Below, in pieces: positions 37,709 through 46,971 of a DNA stretch of 64,000 nt (the first letter of the stretch is position 1; each line of letters opens with the position of its first letter). The notes beneath the pieces were generated by a model, which saw only the letters and a list, made by a program, of their open reading frames with translations, searched no databases and was not told the origin of the DNA. Location: positions 384,597 through 448,596 of the forward strand of contig NZ_JADEWR010000001.1 in the NCBI RefSeq assembly GCF_015207525.1, in the 5' to 3' direction. Both the position numbers and the translations under genes were made by a program. The stretch comes from Nodosilinea sp. LEGE 06152 (lineage in GTDB: Bacteria > Cyanobacteriota > Cyanobacteriia > Phormidesmidales > Phormidesmidaceae).

Positions 37709-38062
37709 ATGAGCACGTTTTTTATGAGCGCCCCCCTTACCCTCAACCTGCCCCAGGGCTCCCTGCAGTTCACCTTTTCTAGTGAGGCAGCCCAGGGCTT
37801 AAAAGTTGCCCTAGGCGAGCTGATGACCGCGCTCAAAGCGGCGGCGGCGCAGGGTGGAGAACCGACTCGCCGCACCCCTCAACCGCCGATGGAGTACCGC
37901 CATACCGGAGACGTTTTTCTAGAAGTCTTTTGCAACCCCAACATTTGGCCTAGCCCCTTTGCTGCTAAGGCCCTGATAACGCTGCGCGACGATCGCATTC
38001 GTGTTACCACCGAAGCTGAGCTGTCGCAGATCTATGAAGACGTGAACGCGTACCTGTCCTAG
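37709..38062 (+). CDS. Hypothetical small protein
   Basis: A 117-residue protein without a family I recognise. It begins MSTFFMSAPLTLNLPQGSLQFTFSS, carries an Ala-rich helix (about 30-50), and then YRHTGDVFLEVFCNPNIWPSPFAAKALITLRDDRIRVTTEAEL, which looks like a beta-rich domain. It has no signal peptide or membrane segment. The frame extends upstream to a GTG at 37658; the ATG at 37709 is my choice and one at 37724 is also possible. Codon use resembles the neighbours. Confidence 0.6.
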   Translation: MSTFFMSAPLTLNLPQGSLQFTFSSEAAQGLKVALGELMTALKAAAAQGGEPTRRTPQPPMEYRHTGDVFLEVFCNPNIWPSPFAAKALITLRDDRIRVTTEAELSQIYEDVNAYLS

Positions 38063-38374
38063 GCGAACTTGTCGGGGCTGGTAGGCCCAAGTTTGAGTTT
38101 ACAGGGGGCGAGTGGGGGCTGGCGTTGTAGCCTTAAACCTTGGCAACGCCGGCTATTTTGGCCTGATATCAAACCAGTTTTTTCCCTCTACCCAGAGAAG
38201 GATAGTAGCCTGAGATGCTACCTTCCCCAAGGGGAAGACGATAGAATATGAGCGCAAAACGCGGCCGGCGCAGAGCGAAAAGTGCTCGAGGAAGCGATTT
38301 GACATGCTTCTGACGGCGGCTGGCGACTGTCTGGCTTTTGAAGGTTCTAATAACGCATTTTTAAGGGATTAAAT
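38063..38374. other. 312-bp spacer with short palindromes
   Basis: No convincing gene; a 60-codon frame at 38069-38251 lacks family resemblance and a ribosome-binding site. At 38222-38237 CTTCCCC-AA-GGGGAAG forms a 7-bp stem. The rest looks like the promoter region of the next gene. Confidence 0.4.
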
Positions 38375-38758
38375 ATGTATTCTGACGATATCTCTCAGAC
38401 TTTGCAGAAAGGGTTTCGCGTTACCCTCGGGGCCACCGCATCTCTGATTGAGGCTATTCAAGACCCCGAAACCTCTAACCAAAAATTTTCTACCCTGGGC
38501 GGTGATGTCAACCGGCTCACCGAAGAACTGGAAGTTAAAGGCGCGACCACCGAGCGTGAAGCCCGGCTGTTTGTAGACTCGTTGCTCAGCCAGGTGCCGA
38601 ACCCCTTCACCAACTCCGGTGCAGCGACCGACGGGCCAACCATTACCACTGTGGCTAGTCCTGTGGTGGATGCTGCTGTGCAGAGCGATTTAGAATCTCT
38701 GACCCAAGAGCTGGCCGCCATTCGCAAAGAGATTGAAGCGCTCAAGGGCCAGCGCTAA
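38375..38758 (+). CDS. Phasin-like hypothetical protein
   Basis: A 127-residue, largely helical protein. It starts MYSDDISQTLQKGFRVTLGATASLIEAIQD, has 'GATTEREARLFVDSLLSQ' in the middle, a Thr/Val/Ala linker, and a C-terminal coiled coil (LESLTQELAAIRKEIEALK). The pattern of a helical hairpin with a closing coiled coil resembles phasins and related polyhydroxyalkanoate-granule proteins, but the match is by pattern only. No pha genes are nearby. TAAGGGATT before the ATG is a weak ribosome-binding site. Confidence 0.6.
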   Translation: MYSDDISQTLQKGFRVTLGATASLIEAIQDPETSNQKFSTLGGDVNRLTEELEVKGATTEREARLFVDSLLSQVPNPFTNSGAATDGPTITTVASPVVDAAVQSDLESLTQELAAIRKEIEALKGQR

Positions 38759-38843
38759 GGGCTACCTCTGGGTTTAGGGGCTGTGCCGTAGACCCCAACC
38801 CAGACGCCGTAGCTCGCGACCGAGCAGATACATAGAGGCAGGA

Positions 38844-39635
38844 ATGACAGATACGGCAGAGCTACAAATTGAGTCGTTAGGGCCTGAGCTGCAAACCCCA
38901 AAGCTGCAGTCGGATGGGGCGATCGCTAAGGGGCTCGACCCATTTGCGGGCGTAGATAAGGCCGATGAGGCCAGCCGCGAGATCTACTTTATCAGCGGGC
39001 TTGGGGCCGATTGGCGTGTCTTTCATCGCCTGCAGCTAAAGGGGTACCGCCCGGTTTACATTTGCTGGGAGCGTCCTTGCCGGGGCGAATCGATCGAGCA
39101 CTACGCCCAGCGCCTGTTAGCCCAGGTCACTACGGAACATCCCATTTTGGTTGGGCTTTCCTTTGGTGGGTTGATGGCTGTGGAAATGGCAAAACTGTGC
39201 GACCCAGCCCAGGTCATTGTGATCTCAAGCGCCGTGACTGGGGCACAGGTGCCCAACTACTACAAGCTGTTTCGCTGGCTGCCGCTACAGTTGGTAGTGC
39301 CGTTTAAGCGGCTGCTGTGGGCGGTCTATGGGCTCATGACCTGGCTGTTTGGGTTGGATGATCCGGAAGATCGGTCGCTGTTTAGGCAGGTTTTGGTGGA
39401 TACCGACCCCTTTTTCCTCAAGTGGGCTATCAACCGAGTGGTGGGCTGGCGCAATCAGGTGGTGCCCAAAAACCTGGTGCAAATTCACGGTGGGCGCGAT
39501 CGCGTCTTCCCCCTGGGCGATCGCAACGTCGATATTGTCCTTCCCGATGGCGGCCACCTGATGGTGCTCAACCGAGCAGAAGAACTGTCTCAGCTGCTGA
39601 TGGCGACCCTGGCTACTGATCCGGCTCAAGCCTAG
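38844..39635 (+). CDS. Alpha/beta hydrolase
   Basis: A 263-residue hydrolase: FISGLGADWRVF oxyanion region near residue 50, nucleophile elbow GLSFGG near residue 107, and a late Asp (GGRDRVFP) and His (DGGHLMVL) as the rest of the triad. There is a 40-residue extension at the N-terminus and no export signal. The substrate is unknown. Its stop codon overlaps that of the convergent next gene by 4 bp. Confidence 0.85.
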   Translation: MTDTAELQIESLGPELQTPKLQSDGAIAKGLDPFAGVDKADEASREIYFISGLGADWRVFHRLQLKGYRPVYICWERPCRGESIEHYAQRLLAQVTTEHPILVGLSFGGLMAVEMAKLCDPAQVIVISSAVTGAQVPNYYKLFRWLPLQLVVPFKRLLWAVYGLMTWLFGLDDPEDRSLFRQVLVDTDPFFLKWAINRVVGWRNQVVPKNLVQIHGGRDRVFPLGDRNVDIVLPDGGHLMVLNRAEELSQLLMATLATDPAQA

Positions 39636-40495
39636 AGGGCGGCGGGCCGGGGTCGATTGACCGCAGGAATGGGCAGCGGGCGCGGTGGATCTGCGGCCAT
39701 CATCAGCTCTAGAGCCTTGGCGCAGGCGGCTTCGTCGACGCCAAGTAGCGAGTCAGCCGAAGCAAGCTGCTGATGCTGAGGATTGGGGAGCAGGCGCAGC
39801 CAGGCCTGGGTGAGCTGGTGCGTAACGGGGTCGGCAGCACTAGGCTCTAGCACCAGCGTCGGCAGCCAAAGTTTGCCGAGTCCCTGGTGTAGCAGTTCGC
39901 CGTTGATGGCGGCGGTGCGGCGCTGAAAGAGCATCTGGCAGGCGGCGGGGGCCTGGCGCAGACCGCGATGGCGATCGCGCAGTGCCTTTACCCAAGGGGC
40001 TTTGCCCAGCCAGGGCAGCACCAGGGGCAGCGGCGACCAGGGGGCAACCAACCAGCGATCGCGCCGCCAGCGACCCCTCAGCTCGCGATCGCGCACCCCC
40101 TCGGGGGCGATAACGGCCAAACTCTGCACCTGATCGGGGTAGGTGAGGGCATACTGACCCGCCACCCAGGCTCCTAGCGAATGGGCCACCAGTCGACAGC
40201 GACGAATGCGCAGGGCGCTCAACAAACTGTGCAGCGCCTCCACCTGCAGGACCACTGAGTAAGGAGTTTTCTCCTCTCGCCACGATTCGCCAAAGCCCAG
40301 CAGGTCAGGGGCGAGGCAGTGGTAGCGGGGAGCCAAATGCTGCATCAGGGGCAGCCACTGGGTACTGTCATGCCACGAGCCGTGGAGAAACACCACCGTT
40401 TCGTCCTGGGGTTTGCCGCCCTCATGCCAAAACAAACTCCCCAGCGGAAGCTTGATGCGGCCAGTGCGAATGGGGCTGTCGGTTGGTAACGGCAT
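39632..40495 (-). CDS. Alpha/beta hydrolase
   Basis: A 287-residue alpha/beta-hydrolase: VVFLHGSWHDSTQW oxyanion region, DLLGFGES, nucleophile elbow VAHSLGAWVAG. The lid region (RDRELRGRWRRDRWLVAPWS) is basic and probably helical. The C-terminus lacks the usual plain His motif, so the catalytic His is uncertain. I take the ATG at 40493-40495; the frame extends 18 codons upstream. It is convergent with the previous hydrolase (overlapping stops) and downstream of a Nudix gene. Confidence 0.82.
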   Translation of the reverse strand: MPLPTDSPIRTGRIKLPLGSLFWHEGGKPQDETVVFLHGSWHDSTQWLPLMQHLAPRYHCLAPDLLGFGESWREEKTPYSVVLQVEALHSLLSALRIRRCRLVAHSLGAWVAGQYALTYPDQVQSLAVIAPEGVRDRELRGRWRRDRWLVAPWSPLPLVLPWLGKAPWVKALRDRHRGLRQAPAACQMLFQRRTAAINGELLHQGLGKLWLPTLVLEPSAADPVTHQLTQAWLRLLPNPQHQQLASADSLLGVDEAACAKALELMMAADPPRPLPIPAVNRPRPAAL

Positions 40496-40575
40496 GGCAC
40501 TCGGTAAGGTAGATGGCACCAGAGTAACCGGGAAGCCGTGCTCCAGCATCCCAATTCAGCGGTTTACCCAAAAGC

Positions 40576-41031
40576 TTAGGCTAAAACCGTTTCTCCCTTA
40601 AAGAAATCTCGCAAATGCTGGCGGTGGTCGTGGGAAAGGTGATCCCACGGTAGGGTGTCGGCGGTGAAGTGGCGCACGTCTAAAATTTCGCGTGGGTCGG
40701 CGGGGTAGGGTTGGCCCGTCACCCGTACCGCCACCGTTATGCACACCGAGTGAAAGCGCGGGTCACGCCCAGGCTGCGAGTAGACCCCCACCAGTCGCTC
40801 TAGCCCAACGGTTTCCAGCCCTGCTTCCTCCTTCAGCTCGCGGGCCGCGGCGGTGATCACGTCTTCGCCCCAGTCGACAATGCCGCCGGGCAGACTCCAG
40901 AGGCCGTTGTCGCGGCGGCGCACCAGCACAATCGTGCCGTCGGCCATCAGGGGAATAACGCAGGTACCCAAAATGGGGCGGCGCAGCAGCAGCCCCAGCA
41001 GAGTGCGCACAATGTGGGCGAAGTAAGCCAT
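40576..41031 (-). CDS. NUDIX hydrolase
   Basis: A 151-residue protein with the Nudix box GGIVDWGEDVITAAARELKEEAGLE, all key Glu residues present. Such enzymes hydrolyse nucleoside diphosphates linked to another moiety. Two nonpolar stretches at the N-terminus (MAYFAHIVRTLLGLLLRR) may associate with membrane. It lies 3 bp downstream of prxQ and is probably co-transcribed with it. Confidence 0.9.
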   Translation of the reverse strand: MAYFAHIVRTLLGLLLRRPILGTCVIPLMADGTIVLVRRRDNGLWSLPGGIVDWGEDVITAAARELKEEAGLETVGLERLVGVYSQPGRDPRFHSVCITVAVRVTGQPYPADPREILDVRHFTADTLPWDHLSHDHRQHLRDFFKGETVLA

Positions 41032-41034
41032 AGG

Positions 41035-41499
41035 CTACAGGGTTTCCAGGTCGGCTAGCACCTGGTCGGCATGGGTCTCGGCTTTGACCTTGAGGTAGAC
41101 TTTCTCCAGGTTGCCGTCGGGGCCAATGATAAAGGTGCTGCGGGTAATACCCATATATTCCTTGCCCATGAACTTTTTCAGGCCATAAACGCCGTAGCGG
41201 CTGGCCACTTCGCCGCCCTCATCCACCAAAAGCGGAAAAGGCAAACTAAACTTGTCGATGAATTTGGTGTGGGACTTGGCGTCGTCGGTGCTCACCCCCA
41301 GCACCACTGCGTCTTTGCCCTGGTAGTCGGCGTAGCGATCGCGGAACCCACAGGCCTCTTTGGTGCAGCCAGGGGTGTTGTCGCGAGGGTAAAAATACAG
41401 CACCACGCGCTGACCTTTAAGATCCGCCAGGCTGTAGGTTTTGCCGGTGGCATCGGGGAGGCTGAAGTCGGGGGCGGGGTCGCCAACGGAAAGGGTCAT
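41035..41499 (-). CDS. bcp: Peroxiredoxin Q (BCP-type)
   Basis: A 154-residue thiol peroxidase. The peroxidatic Cys45 and resolving Cys50 are in [11 protein letters not shown], the spacing of the PrxQ/BCP subgroup. It reduces hydrogen peroxide and organic hydroperoxides with thioredoxin; in cyanobacteria PrxQ is a major peroxidase. The start [16 protein letters not shown] is exactly that of the family. The next gene follows after 3 bp. Confidence 0.94.
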   Translation of the reverse strand: MTLSVGDPAPDFSLPDATGKTYSLADLKGQRVVLYFYPRDNTPGCTKEACGFRDRYADYQGKDAVVLGVSTDDAKSHTKFIDKFSLPFPLLVDEGGEVASRYGVYGLKKFMGKEYMGITRSTFIIGPDGNLEKVYLKVKAETHADQVLADLETL

Positions 41500-41601
41500 A
41501 GTCAGTATTCAATAAACGTTACACGCCATCGCCTATTGTATAGCGCTGGCCTTCTATAACGCTGGATTGGGCAGGGTGGGGCTTTTACGCCGTTGGAGTG
41601 C

Positions 41602-42378
41602 TTACTCGGCCCGATGCACATGAAATACCGAGGACTGGTCGGTGGGCAGCAGCAGCACATCGCTAACGTTGACGTGGGCCGGGCGGGTGACGGCAAAGAC
41701 AATCACGTCGGCTACGTCATCGCCGGTCAGCGGGGTCAGGCCCTGGTAGACTCCCTTGGCGCGATCGGCGTCGCCCCCAAAACGCACTAGGCTAAATTCG
41801 GTTTCGACCAGGCCGGGGTCAATGTTCGTCACCCGCACCGGGGTGCCCAGCAGGTCGAGCTTAAGCCCCTCAGAGAGCGACCTGACTGCCGCTTTGCTGG
41901 CACAGTAAACGCTGCCGCCGGGGTAGGTCTGCCGCCCCGCGATTGAGCCCACATTCACCACATGGCCCCGACCCTGCGCCACCATGCCCGGCACCACCGC
42001 CCGCGTGACGTAGAGCAGGCCTTTGACGTTGGTGTCAATCATAGTTTCCCAGTCGTCCAGGGGGGCTTCGTACTGTTTGTCTAGCCCTCGACTCAGCCCG
42101 GCGTTGTTGATCAAAATATCGATCGCCTGCCAGTTATCCGGCAAACCACTAATCGCCTCGCTGACGGCCTCCGGCTGGCGCACGTCCAGCCCTATCGTCA
42201 GCACCTCAGAGCTATGCTGCTGCTGAAGATCGTTGGCTAACGCCTGCAAGGGTTCTAACCGGCGGGCAGCCAAAATCAACCTTGCCCCGAGAGCAGCTAG
42301 CTGACGGGCGCAGGCGGCCCCGATGCCACTGCTGGCCCCCGTAATCAGGACGGTCTGGTTGGCAAGGGATAGGGTCAT
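41602..42378 (-). CDS. Short-chain dehydrogenase/reductase (YdfG-like)
   Basis: A 258-residue SDR: cofactor motif GASSGIGAACARQLA near residue 13, NNAGLSRG, and catalytic Tyr-Lys in SVYCASKAA. The end resembles serine/3-hydroxy acid dehydrogenases of the YdfG type, NADP-dependent in known members. Start is the ATG at 42376-42378; no clear Shine-Dalgarno. An in-frame TTG nine codons earlier is less likely. Confidence 0.9.
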   Translation of the reverse strand: MTLSLANQTVLITGASSGIGAACARQLAALGARLILAARRLEPLQALANDLQQQHSSEVLTIGLDVRQPEAVSEAISGLPDNWQAIDILINNAGLSRGLDKQYEAPLDDWETMIDTNVKGLLYVTRAVVPGMVAQGRGHVVNVGSIAGRQTYPGGSVYCASKAAVRSLSEGLKLDLLGTPVRVTNIDPGLVETEFSLVRFGGDADRAKGVYQGLTPLTGDDVADVIVFAVTRPAHVNVSDVLLLPTDQSSVFHVHRAE

Positions 42379-42641
42379 AGGGGGGTAAAACTGTGAATAG
42401 ATCAACGGAGTCTAGCGAGAAAGCAAGGATAGGAGGCCGGATTGCTGGGCGATCGCCGGGCCTCTCAGTCACTGCCAAGTTGAAGCCCGACTCCCTACCG
42501 CCCCTTAACCCTGCCCTAGGGGCGGTCATCAATTAGCTGCTCAACACTCAAAATCAAGGTTTACAGCCCCTAGCCTGTTCCTGGGGTTGGGCGTGGCAGG
42601 GCTTGATGTATCGGACTTTTGGCCACAATTGCTGACGCGCC

Positions 42642-43058
42642 CTAAGGCGTTTTCTCCGGCTCAGGATTCTTCACGCTGGACTCGATTTCGTCCAGGGTTT
42701 GCAGCACCAGTCGCTTGGCCTGCAGCTCCCAGCCCCACTTCTGTACCTGAAAAGCCACGTAAAAGCCAATTCCCGTCGCAATTAAATCTAGCGGCTGCCG
42801 TCCAGAAATACCCAGCAGCAGCCCCAGCCCGCCAATGCCCCAAAAGGGCAGAGCTACTGTCTGTCGGTTTTCTTCCACCAGCTTGGCCAGAAAGTTGTTG
42901 GGAATGCTGGCTGCCACCTCGTCGCGCACCGCCTGCTGCTGAGGATAGGGCACCGCAAAGCTAAACTTGCGGCGCAGTTTCTCAACTTTGCGGGCGTCGG
43001 TGCTGTACTCCGTCAGCTCGTCTTCTGCCATGCGAATGAGCTGCTCAGCTTGGGTCAT
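42642..43058 (-). CDS. Two-helix membrane protein, hypothetical
   Basis: A 138-residue protein. A polar N-terminal half (about 1-65, EQLIRMAEDELTEYSTDARKVEKLRRKF) leads to two hydrophobic segments at about 68-85 and 90-105 (ALPFWGIGGLGLLLGI, LIATGIGFYVAFQVQ), then a charged end. It looks like an inner- or thylakoid-membrane protein with cytoplasmic ends. I recognise no family. Confidence 0.65.
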   Translation of the reverse strand: MTQAEQLIRMAEDELTEYSTDARKVEKLRRKFSFAVPYPQQQAVRDEVAASIPNNFLAKLVEENRQTVALPFWGIGGLGLLLGISGRQPLDLIATGIGFYVAFQVQKWGWELQAKRLVLQTLDEIESSVKNPEPEKTP

Positions 43059-43236
43059 AGGGGCTTGTCCGAAATGAGGTCAAAAGTGTTTGGCGGGATG
43101 CCTAGAGCCAGTGGCTTTGGCCTTTGGCACCGCGCTAATTATCTCACTGTATTGGCTTAGCCCGTCATGAGAAGCGCTAGACTGCTTGTACTACCGCTGC
43201 TCTTACCGGCATTTGCCATGCAGGTCGCCAAATTTT

Positions 43237-44184
43237 CTAACTATCCTTGCCCAAGGCCCCCGGTGCGCCTGCCAGGGTTCTCTTAGGCGAACAGGTGATG
43301 ATCATAATCACCAGCGTGAGAATATACGGGGCGGCATTGAACAGGTAGTAGTACGAGTCGATGCCCACCGACTGAAACGCTGGCCCCAGCGCCTGGGCAC
43401 CGCCAAACAGCAGCGAGGCCCACAGGCACTGCCAGGGCTGCCAGCGGGCAAAAATGACCAGCGCCACCGCCATTAGGCCCTGGCCGCTAGAAATGCGCTC
43501 AGTCCACACGCCAGGGTAAAACAGCGACAGGCTGGCTCCGCCAATGCCCGCCAAAAAACTGCCCCCCACGATCGCCGCCATCCGCACCCAAAAAATCGAA
43601 ATACCCATCGCCCGCGCCGCATCGGGGCTGTCGCCTACGGCTCGCACGTAGAGCCCCCACCGGGTTGACTTAAAAAACCAGCTCATCAGGGGCACGATCG
43701 CCACCCCCAGCAAAAATAGCGGGCTAACTTGCAGCGCCGACTGCACCTGGGGTAGGCTACTCCAGCCGCCCGCTGGCAGCGTCGGCAGCTGAGGAGCCTG
43801 GGGCTGAATGAAGGGCTTGCCAAAGAAGTTGGCCAGGCCGCCGCCAAAGATAATCATGGCAATGCCCACCGCCACATCGTTGACGCGGGGCTGCTGCGAC
43901 AGCCAGCCGTGGATGGCCCCCAGCCCCATGCCCGCCAGCCCTGCCGCCAGCACCCCTAACCAGGGAGCTAGCGTAGGCCCGACAATTCCTGAACTCAGGT
44001 AGGAAATGGCGTAGGCGCTCATGGCCCCAATCAGCAGGGTGCCCTCCAGACCGAGGTTGATTTTGCCGCTTTTTTCGGTCAGGCATTCGCCCAGGCTGAC
44101 CAGCAGAAAGGGCACACTCCCCCGCAGAGTACCGGCTAAAATTCCCAGGGGTACACCCCACCAGCCCAGTGCTTCCGTTGCCAT
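43237..44184 (-). CDS. BMP-type ABC transporter permease (YufQ-like)
   Basis: A 315-residue inner-membrane protein with eight to ten helices, the BPD_transp_2 pattern: LTEKSGKINLGLEGTLLIGAM near the start, then GLAGMGLGAIHGWLSQ and GISIFWVRMAAIVGGSFLAGIGGASLSL. It pairs with the other permease to import nucleosides or related compounds. It is the third gene of a binding protein-permease-permease series with a 31-bp gap. No ATPase gene follows it. Confidence 0.88.
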   Translation of the reverse strand: MATEALGWWGVPLGILAGTLRGSVPFLLVSLGECLTEKSGKINLGLEGTLLIGAMSAYAISYLSSGIVGPTLAPWLGVLAAGLAGMGLGAIHGWLSQQPRVNDVAVGIAMIIFGGGLANFFGKPFIQPQAPQLPTLPAGGWSSLPQVQSALQVSPLFLLGVAIVPLMSWFFKSTRWGLYVRAVGDSPDAARAMGISIFWVRMAAIVGGSFLAGIGGASLSLFYPGVWTERISSGQGLMAVALVIFARWQPWQCLWASLLFGGAQALGPAFQSVGIDSYYYLFNAAPYILTLVIMIITCSPKRTLAGAPGALGKDS

Positions 44185-44215
44185 TATTCATCCACTCCCC
44201 TACTCATCCACCCAT

Positions 44216-45325
44216 CTACCCAGCCACAGCCGCACCTTCAGTCTGAACCTCGCGCTCCTGGAAGATGGGGAAGCGCCCGTAGAGCGACTCGCTGTAAAGC
44301 ACGCAGAGAAAGACAATGCCCTGGAATACCAGCACTGTGGCATCGGGCAGGTTGTGCGATCGCTGCAAAATGCCGCCGCTGGCCAAAATGCCGCCCAGCA
44401 GCACCGACACCAGCACCGTGGCCAGGGGGTTGTGGCGGGCCACAAAGGCCACCAAAATACCCGCGTAGCCGTAGTTTGACACGATCGATTCGTTGAGGCG
44501 CTTTTGCACAGCGGCAACCTCGACCATGCCGGCCAGCCCGGCGCAGGAGCCCGCCAAAAAACACACCGCCAGCGTCAGCTTGCCCACCGGCAGTCCGGCG
44601 ATGCGGGCGGCCCGCACGTTGCCCCCGGCGGTGCGGGCGGCAAAGCCAAAGGTGGTGCGCTGAATTAACACGTAGGCCAGCACCGAAGCCACCAGGCCGT
44701 AGATGAGCCCCCAGTGAACTCGGGTGGCGGGCAGGGTGCCCAGCCAGGCCGAGGGGTCAATCTCAAAGCTGGAGGGCTTGCTGACAAAGGCTGGGTCGCG
44801 CATAGGCCCCTGCACCAGGTGGTTGAGCAGGGCGATCGCAATATAGTTCAGCAGCAGGCTGCTAATGGTCTCGTTTACCCCCCGGTAGTGGCGCAATGCC
44901 CCCGCCACCATAATCCACAGGCCCCCGGCCACCAGGCTGCCCAGCGCCATCGCCAGCAGCACTAGGCCACCGGGCAGAGATCCTCCCAACCCCAACCCGA
45001 CGCTCACCGCCGCCAGGCCACCCACCACCAGCGCCCCTTCGTTGCCGATGATCACCAGGCCCAGGCGGGCGGGCAGCGCCGTACACAGGGCCGTCAGCAT
45101 CAGCGGCGAGGCTCGAATCAGGGTGTTTTGCCAGGCGCTCCAGCTGCCAAAGGCGGCCCGATAGATCGAGCCGTACACCGCCAGGGGGTTGGCCCCGGCC
45201 AGGGCGCAAAACACCCCAAAGATCATCAGGGCGGCCAGCACTGCCCCGGCGGGCAGTGCGATCGATTCCAGCGATGCCCGCAGAGATTGCCGCGTGAATC
45301 GCCGCCAGATCGCCGTCAACTGCAT
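44216..45325 (-). CDS. BMP-type ABC transporter permease (YufP-like)
   Basis: A 369-residue permease of the same family: ALCTALPARLGLVIIGNEGALVVGG is the conserved cytoplasmic loop, and GGNVRAARIAGLPVGKLTLAVCFLAGSCAGLAGMVEV follows. With its partner it forms the membrane channel for the BMP-family binding protein encoded 9 bp upstream. The family is best known for purine nucleoside uptake (PnrA, YufNOPQ). Confidence 0.9.
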   Translation of the reverse strand: MQLTAIWRRFTRQSLRASLESIALPAGAVLAALMIFGVFCALAGANPLAVYGSIYRAAFGSWSAWQNTLIRASPLMLTALCTALPARLGLVIIGNEGALVVGGLAAVSVGLGLGGSLPGGLVLLAMALGSLVAGGLWIMVAGALRHYRGVNETISSLLLNYIAIALLNHLVQGPMRDPAFVSKPSSFEIDPSAWLGTLPATRVHWGLIYGLVASVLAYVLIQRTTFGFAARTAGGNVRAARIAGLPVGKLTLAVCFLAGSCAGLAGMVEVAAVQKRLNESIVSNYGYAGILVAFVARHNPLATVLVSVLLGGILASGGILQRSHNLPDATVLVFQGIVFLCVLYSESLYGRFPIFQEREVQTEGAAVAG

Positions 45326-45334
45326 GGCTGTTTC

Positions 45335-46528
45335 CTAGCTAATGGACCCAATCACGCCCTCAACAAAATAGTCCATTTTCTCCAGCTCGACGTTGTCGGT
45401 TTTGAGTTCTTTTCCGGCTGGCAGAATCTCGCTGCCGGTGTTGGTCTGAAGCGGCCCTGCATAGATCACCAGCTCACCCGACTCAATGGCGGCCAGGGCG
45501 GCATCTCCGGCAGCCTTAGCCTCATCGCTGACCGCCGGGCCGTAGGGCGACAGCTTACAGAAGTTGTCGGCCAACCCACCCCGCAGAATGTGGGGAATAC
45601 CCCCTGTCATCAGGGTTTTGCCGTCCACAAAATCCTGGCCCAGGGCGGTGTAAATGCTCGACCAATCCCACTCGGCTCCGGTCAGGTAGCCCTGGGGAGC
45701 CAGAGAGCTTTGGTTGGCGTGGTAGCCCGAGGTCATTACTCCGCGCCGCTCGGCGGTTTCCATCACCACTTTGGGGCTGTCCACGTGGCAGGTAATCACC
45801 TCAATGCCCTGATCGGCCATGCTGTTGGTGGCCTCGGCCTCTTTTACGGGTTCTGCCCATTCGCCGGTAAAGATCACCTGGGTGGTGGCGGCGGGGTTGA
45901 CCGACCTGGCCCCCAGCGTAAAGCTGTTGACGTTGCGCAGCAGCTGGGGGATGGGTTTGGCTGCCACAAAGCCCAGCTTGCCCGACTGGCTCATGGTAGC
46001 GGCTACCACCCCGGCCACGTACTGGGCCTCGTCAATGTAGCCAAAGTAGCTGCCGACGTTTTTGGGGTGCACCCCGTCCTGGTAGAGGCCTCCGGCGTGG
46101 AAAAACTGTACCTCGGGAAATTCTTCGGCCAGGGCCAAAATGTGGGGGTCAAAGTAGCCAAACGAAGTGGGAAACAGGACTTTAGCCCCGTCGATTTCGA
46201 TCATGCTGCGCATGGTTTCGGCTACAGCGGTGGTTTCGGGCACGCTGGCCTCTTCGACTAAGCGAATGCCGGGCACGCTGGCGGCCATGGCTGCGGCCCC
46301 TTCGGCGTGGGCCTGGTTATAGCCAAAGTCGTCCTTGGGGCCGACGTAGATAAAGCCTACGACCAGTTCTTCTGCCGCCCCGCCGTCAGCTGCCGCCCCG
46401 CCTCCAGAACCGGGCGACTGAGCACAGCCGGTGCCAAGCTTAGCGGTGAGCCCAAAGGCGGAGGTGGCCAGCAGCCCACGCATCACCTGCCGTCGCGACA
46501 GGTGAAAAGAACGGTTGCGATCGCTCAT
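45335..46528 (-). CDS. BMP-family substrate-binding lipoprotein with Tat-type signal
   Basis: A 397-residue binding protein. The N-terminus MSDRNRSFHLSRRQVMRGLLATSAFGLTAKLGTGC has twin arginines and a lipobox, so it should be exported, probably by Tat, and lipid-anchored. The mature part is a BMP domain (VGFIYVGPKDDFGYNQAHAEGA..., TLMTGGIPHILRGG), the nucleoside-binding PnrA fold. A Gly/Ala-rich spacer follows the anchor. The ATG at 46526-46528 directly begins the signal. It heads the permease genes, but the ATPase is missing from the cluster. Confidence 0.9.
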   Translation of the reverse strand: MSDRNRSFHLSRRQVMRGLLATSAFGLTAKLGTGCAQSPGSGGGAAADGGAAEELVVGFIYVGPKDDFGYNQAHAEGAAAMAASVPGIRLVEEASVPETTAVAETMRSMIEIDGAKVLFPTSFGYFDPHILALAEEFPEVQFFHAGGLYQDGVHPKNVGSYFGYIDEAQYVAGVVAATMSQSGKLGFVAAKPIPQLLRNVNSFTLGARSVNPAATTQVIFTGEWAEPVKEAEATNSMADQGIEVITCHVDSPKVVMETAERRGVMTSGYHANQSSLAPQGYLTGAEWDWSSIYTALGQDFVDGKTLMTGGIPHILRGGLADNFCKLSPYGPAVSDEAKAAGDAALAAIESGELVIYAGPLQTNTGSEILPAGKELKTDNVELEKMDYFVEGVIGSIS

Positions 46529-46971
46529 TGTGTAAACTCTCTTAATTCTCTGAATACAGTGGCAGAACAGCTTCAAAATGGCAGCCTAGCGACAAACTGA
46601 GTGGGTCTTCAAGTCGGCTCGGTCTGCCAGGGCCGCCTAAGCGTTTAGGTTACCCTCTAAGAATTGGTAAAAGACCCTGAAGTAGTTGTATCAGAAACAA
46701 CCGTCTACCGTGTTCTTCGCCACTATCGGTAGATAGAGATTCTCTAAAGCAAAGCCCCAGAGCAATTCAACTCCGGGGCCATAATTTTTTTGTTAAAGAA
46801 TTAATTCGTTAGCGCGTCAACCGGCAGATGGGGTTGCTGAATGCCGGCAGGCATTAAAGGCATTGTCTCTCGCAGGGGCGCAGGGGCAGCTCAGCCAGAG
46901 GCTTGGTGCCGTTCACCCTTAAGTGCAGGCTTCAGTTCAGCAGCGCTGACAGATTCCTTTAACGGATTCTT
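46529..46971. other. 443-bp spacer between BMP and NDP-sugar genes
   Basis: No gene is seen. It contains the terminator hairpin at 46754-46779 and, between that and 46528, the promoter region of the BMP operon, which is AT-richer. Nothing else stands out. Confidence 0.4.
46754..46779. terminator. Terminator hairpin downstream of the NDP-sugar gene
   Basis: GCCCCAGAG pairs with CTCCGGGGC (one mismatch) around an 8-base loop. It has a T-run on the plus strand and an AAAGCAAA stretch (T-rich on the minus strand) on the other side, so it can end the leftward transcript of the 47-48-kb gene. Confidence 0.6.

Noticed and set aside
38069-38251. 60-codon open frame on the plus strand
   Set aside because: Low-complexity, no family pattern, no start signal.
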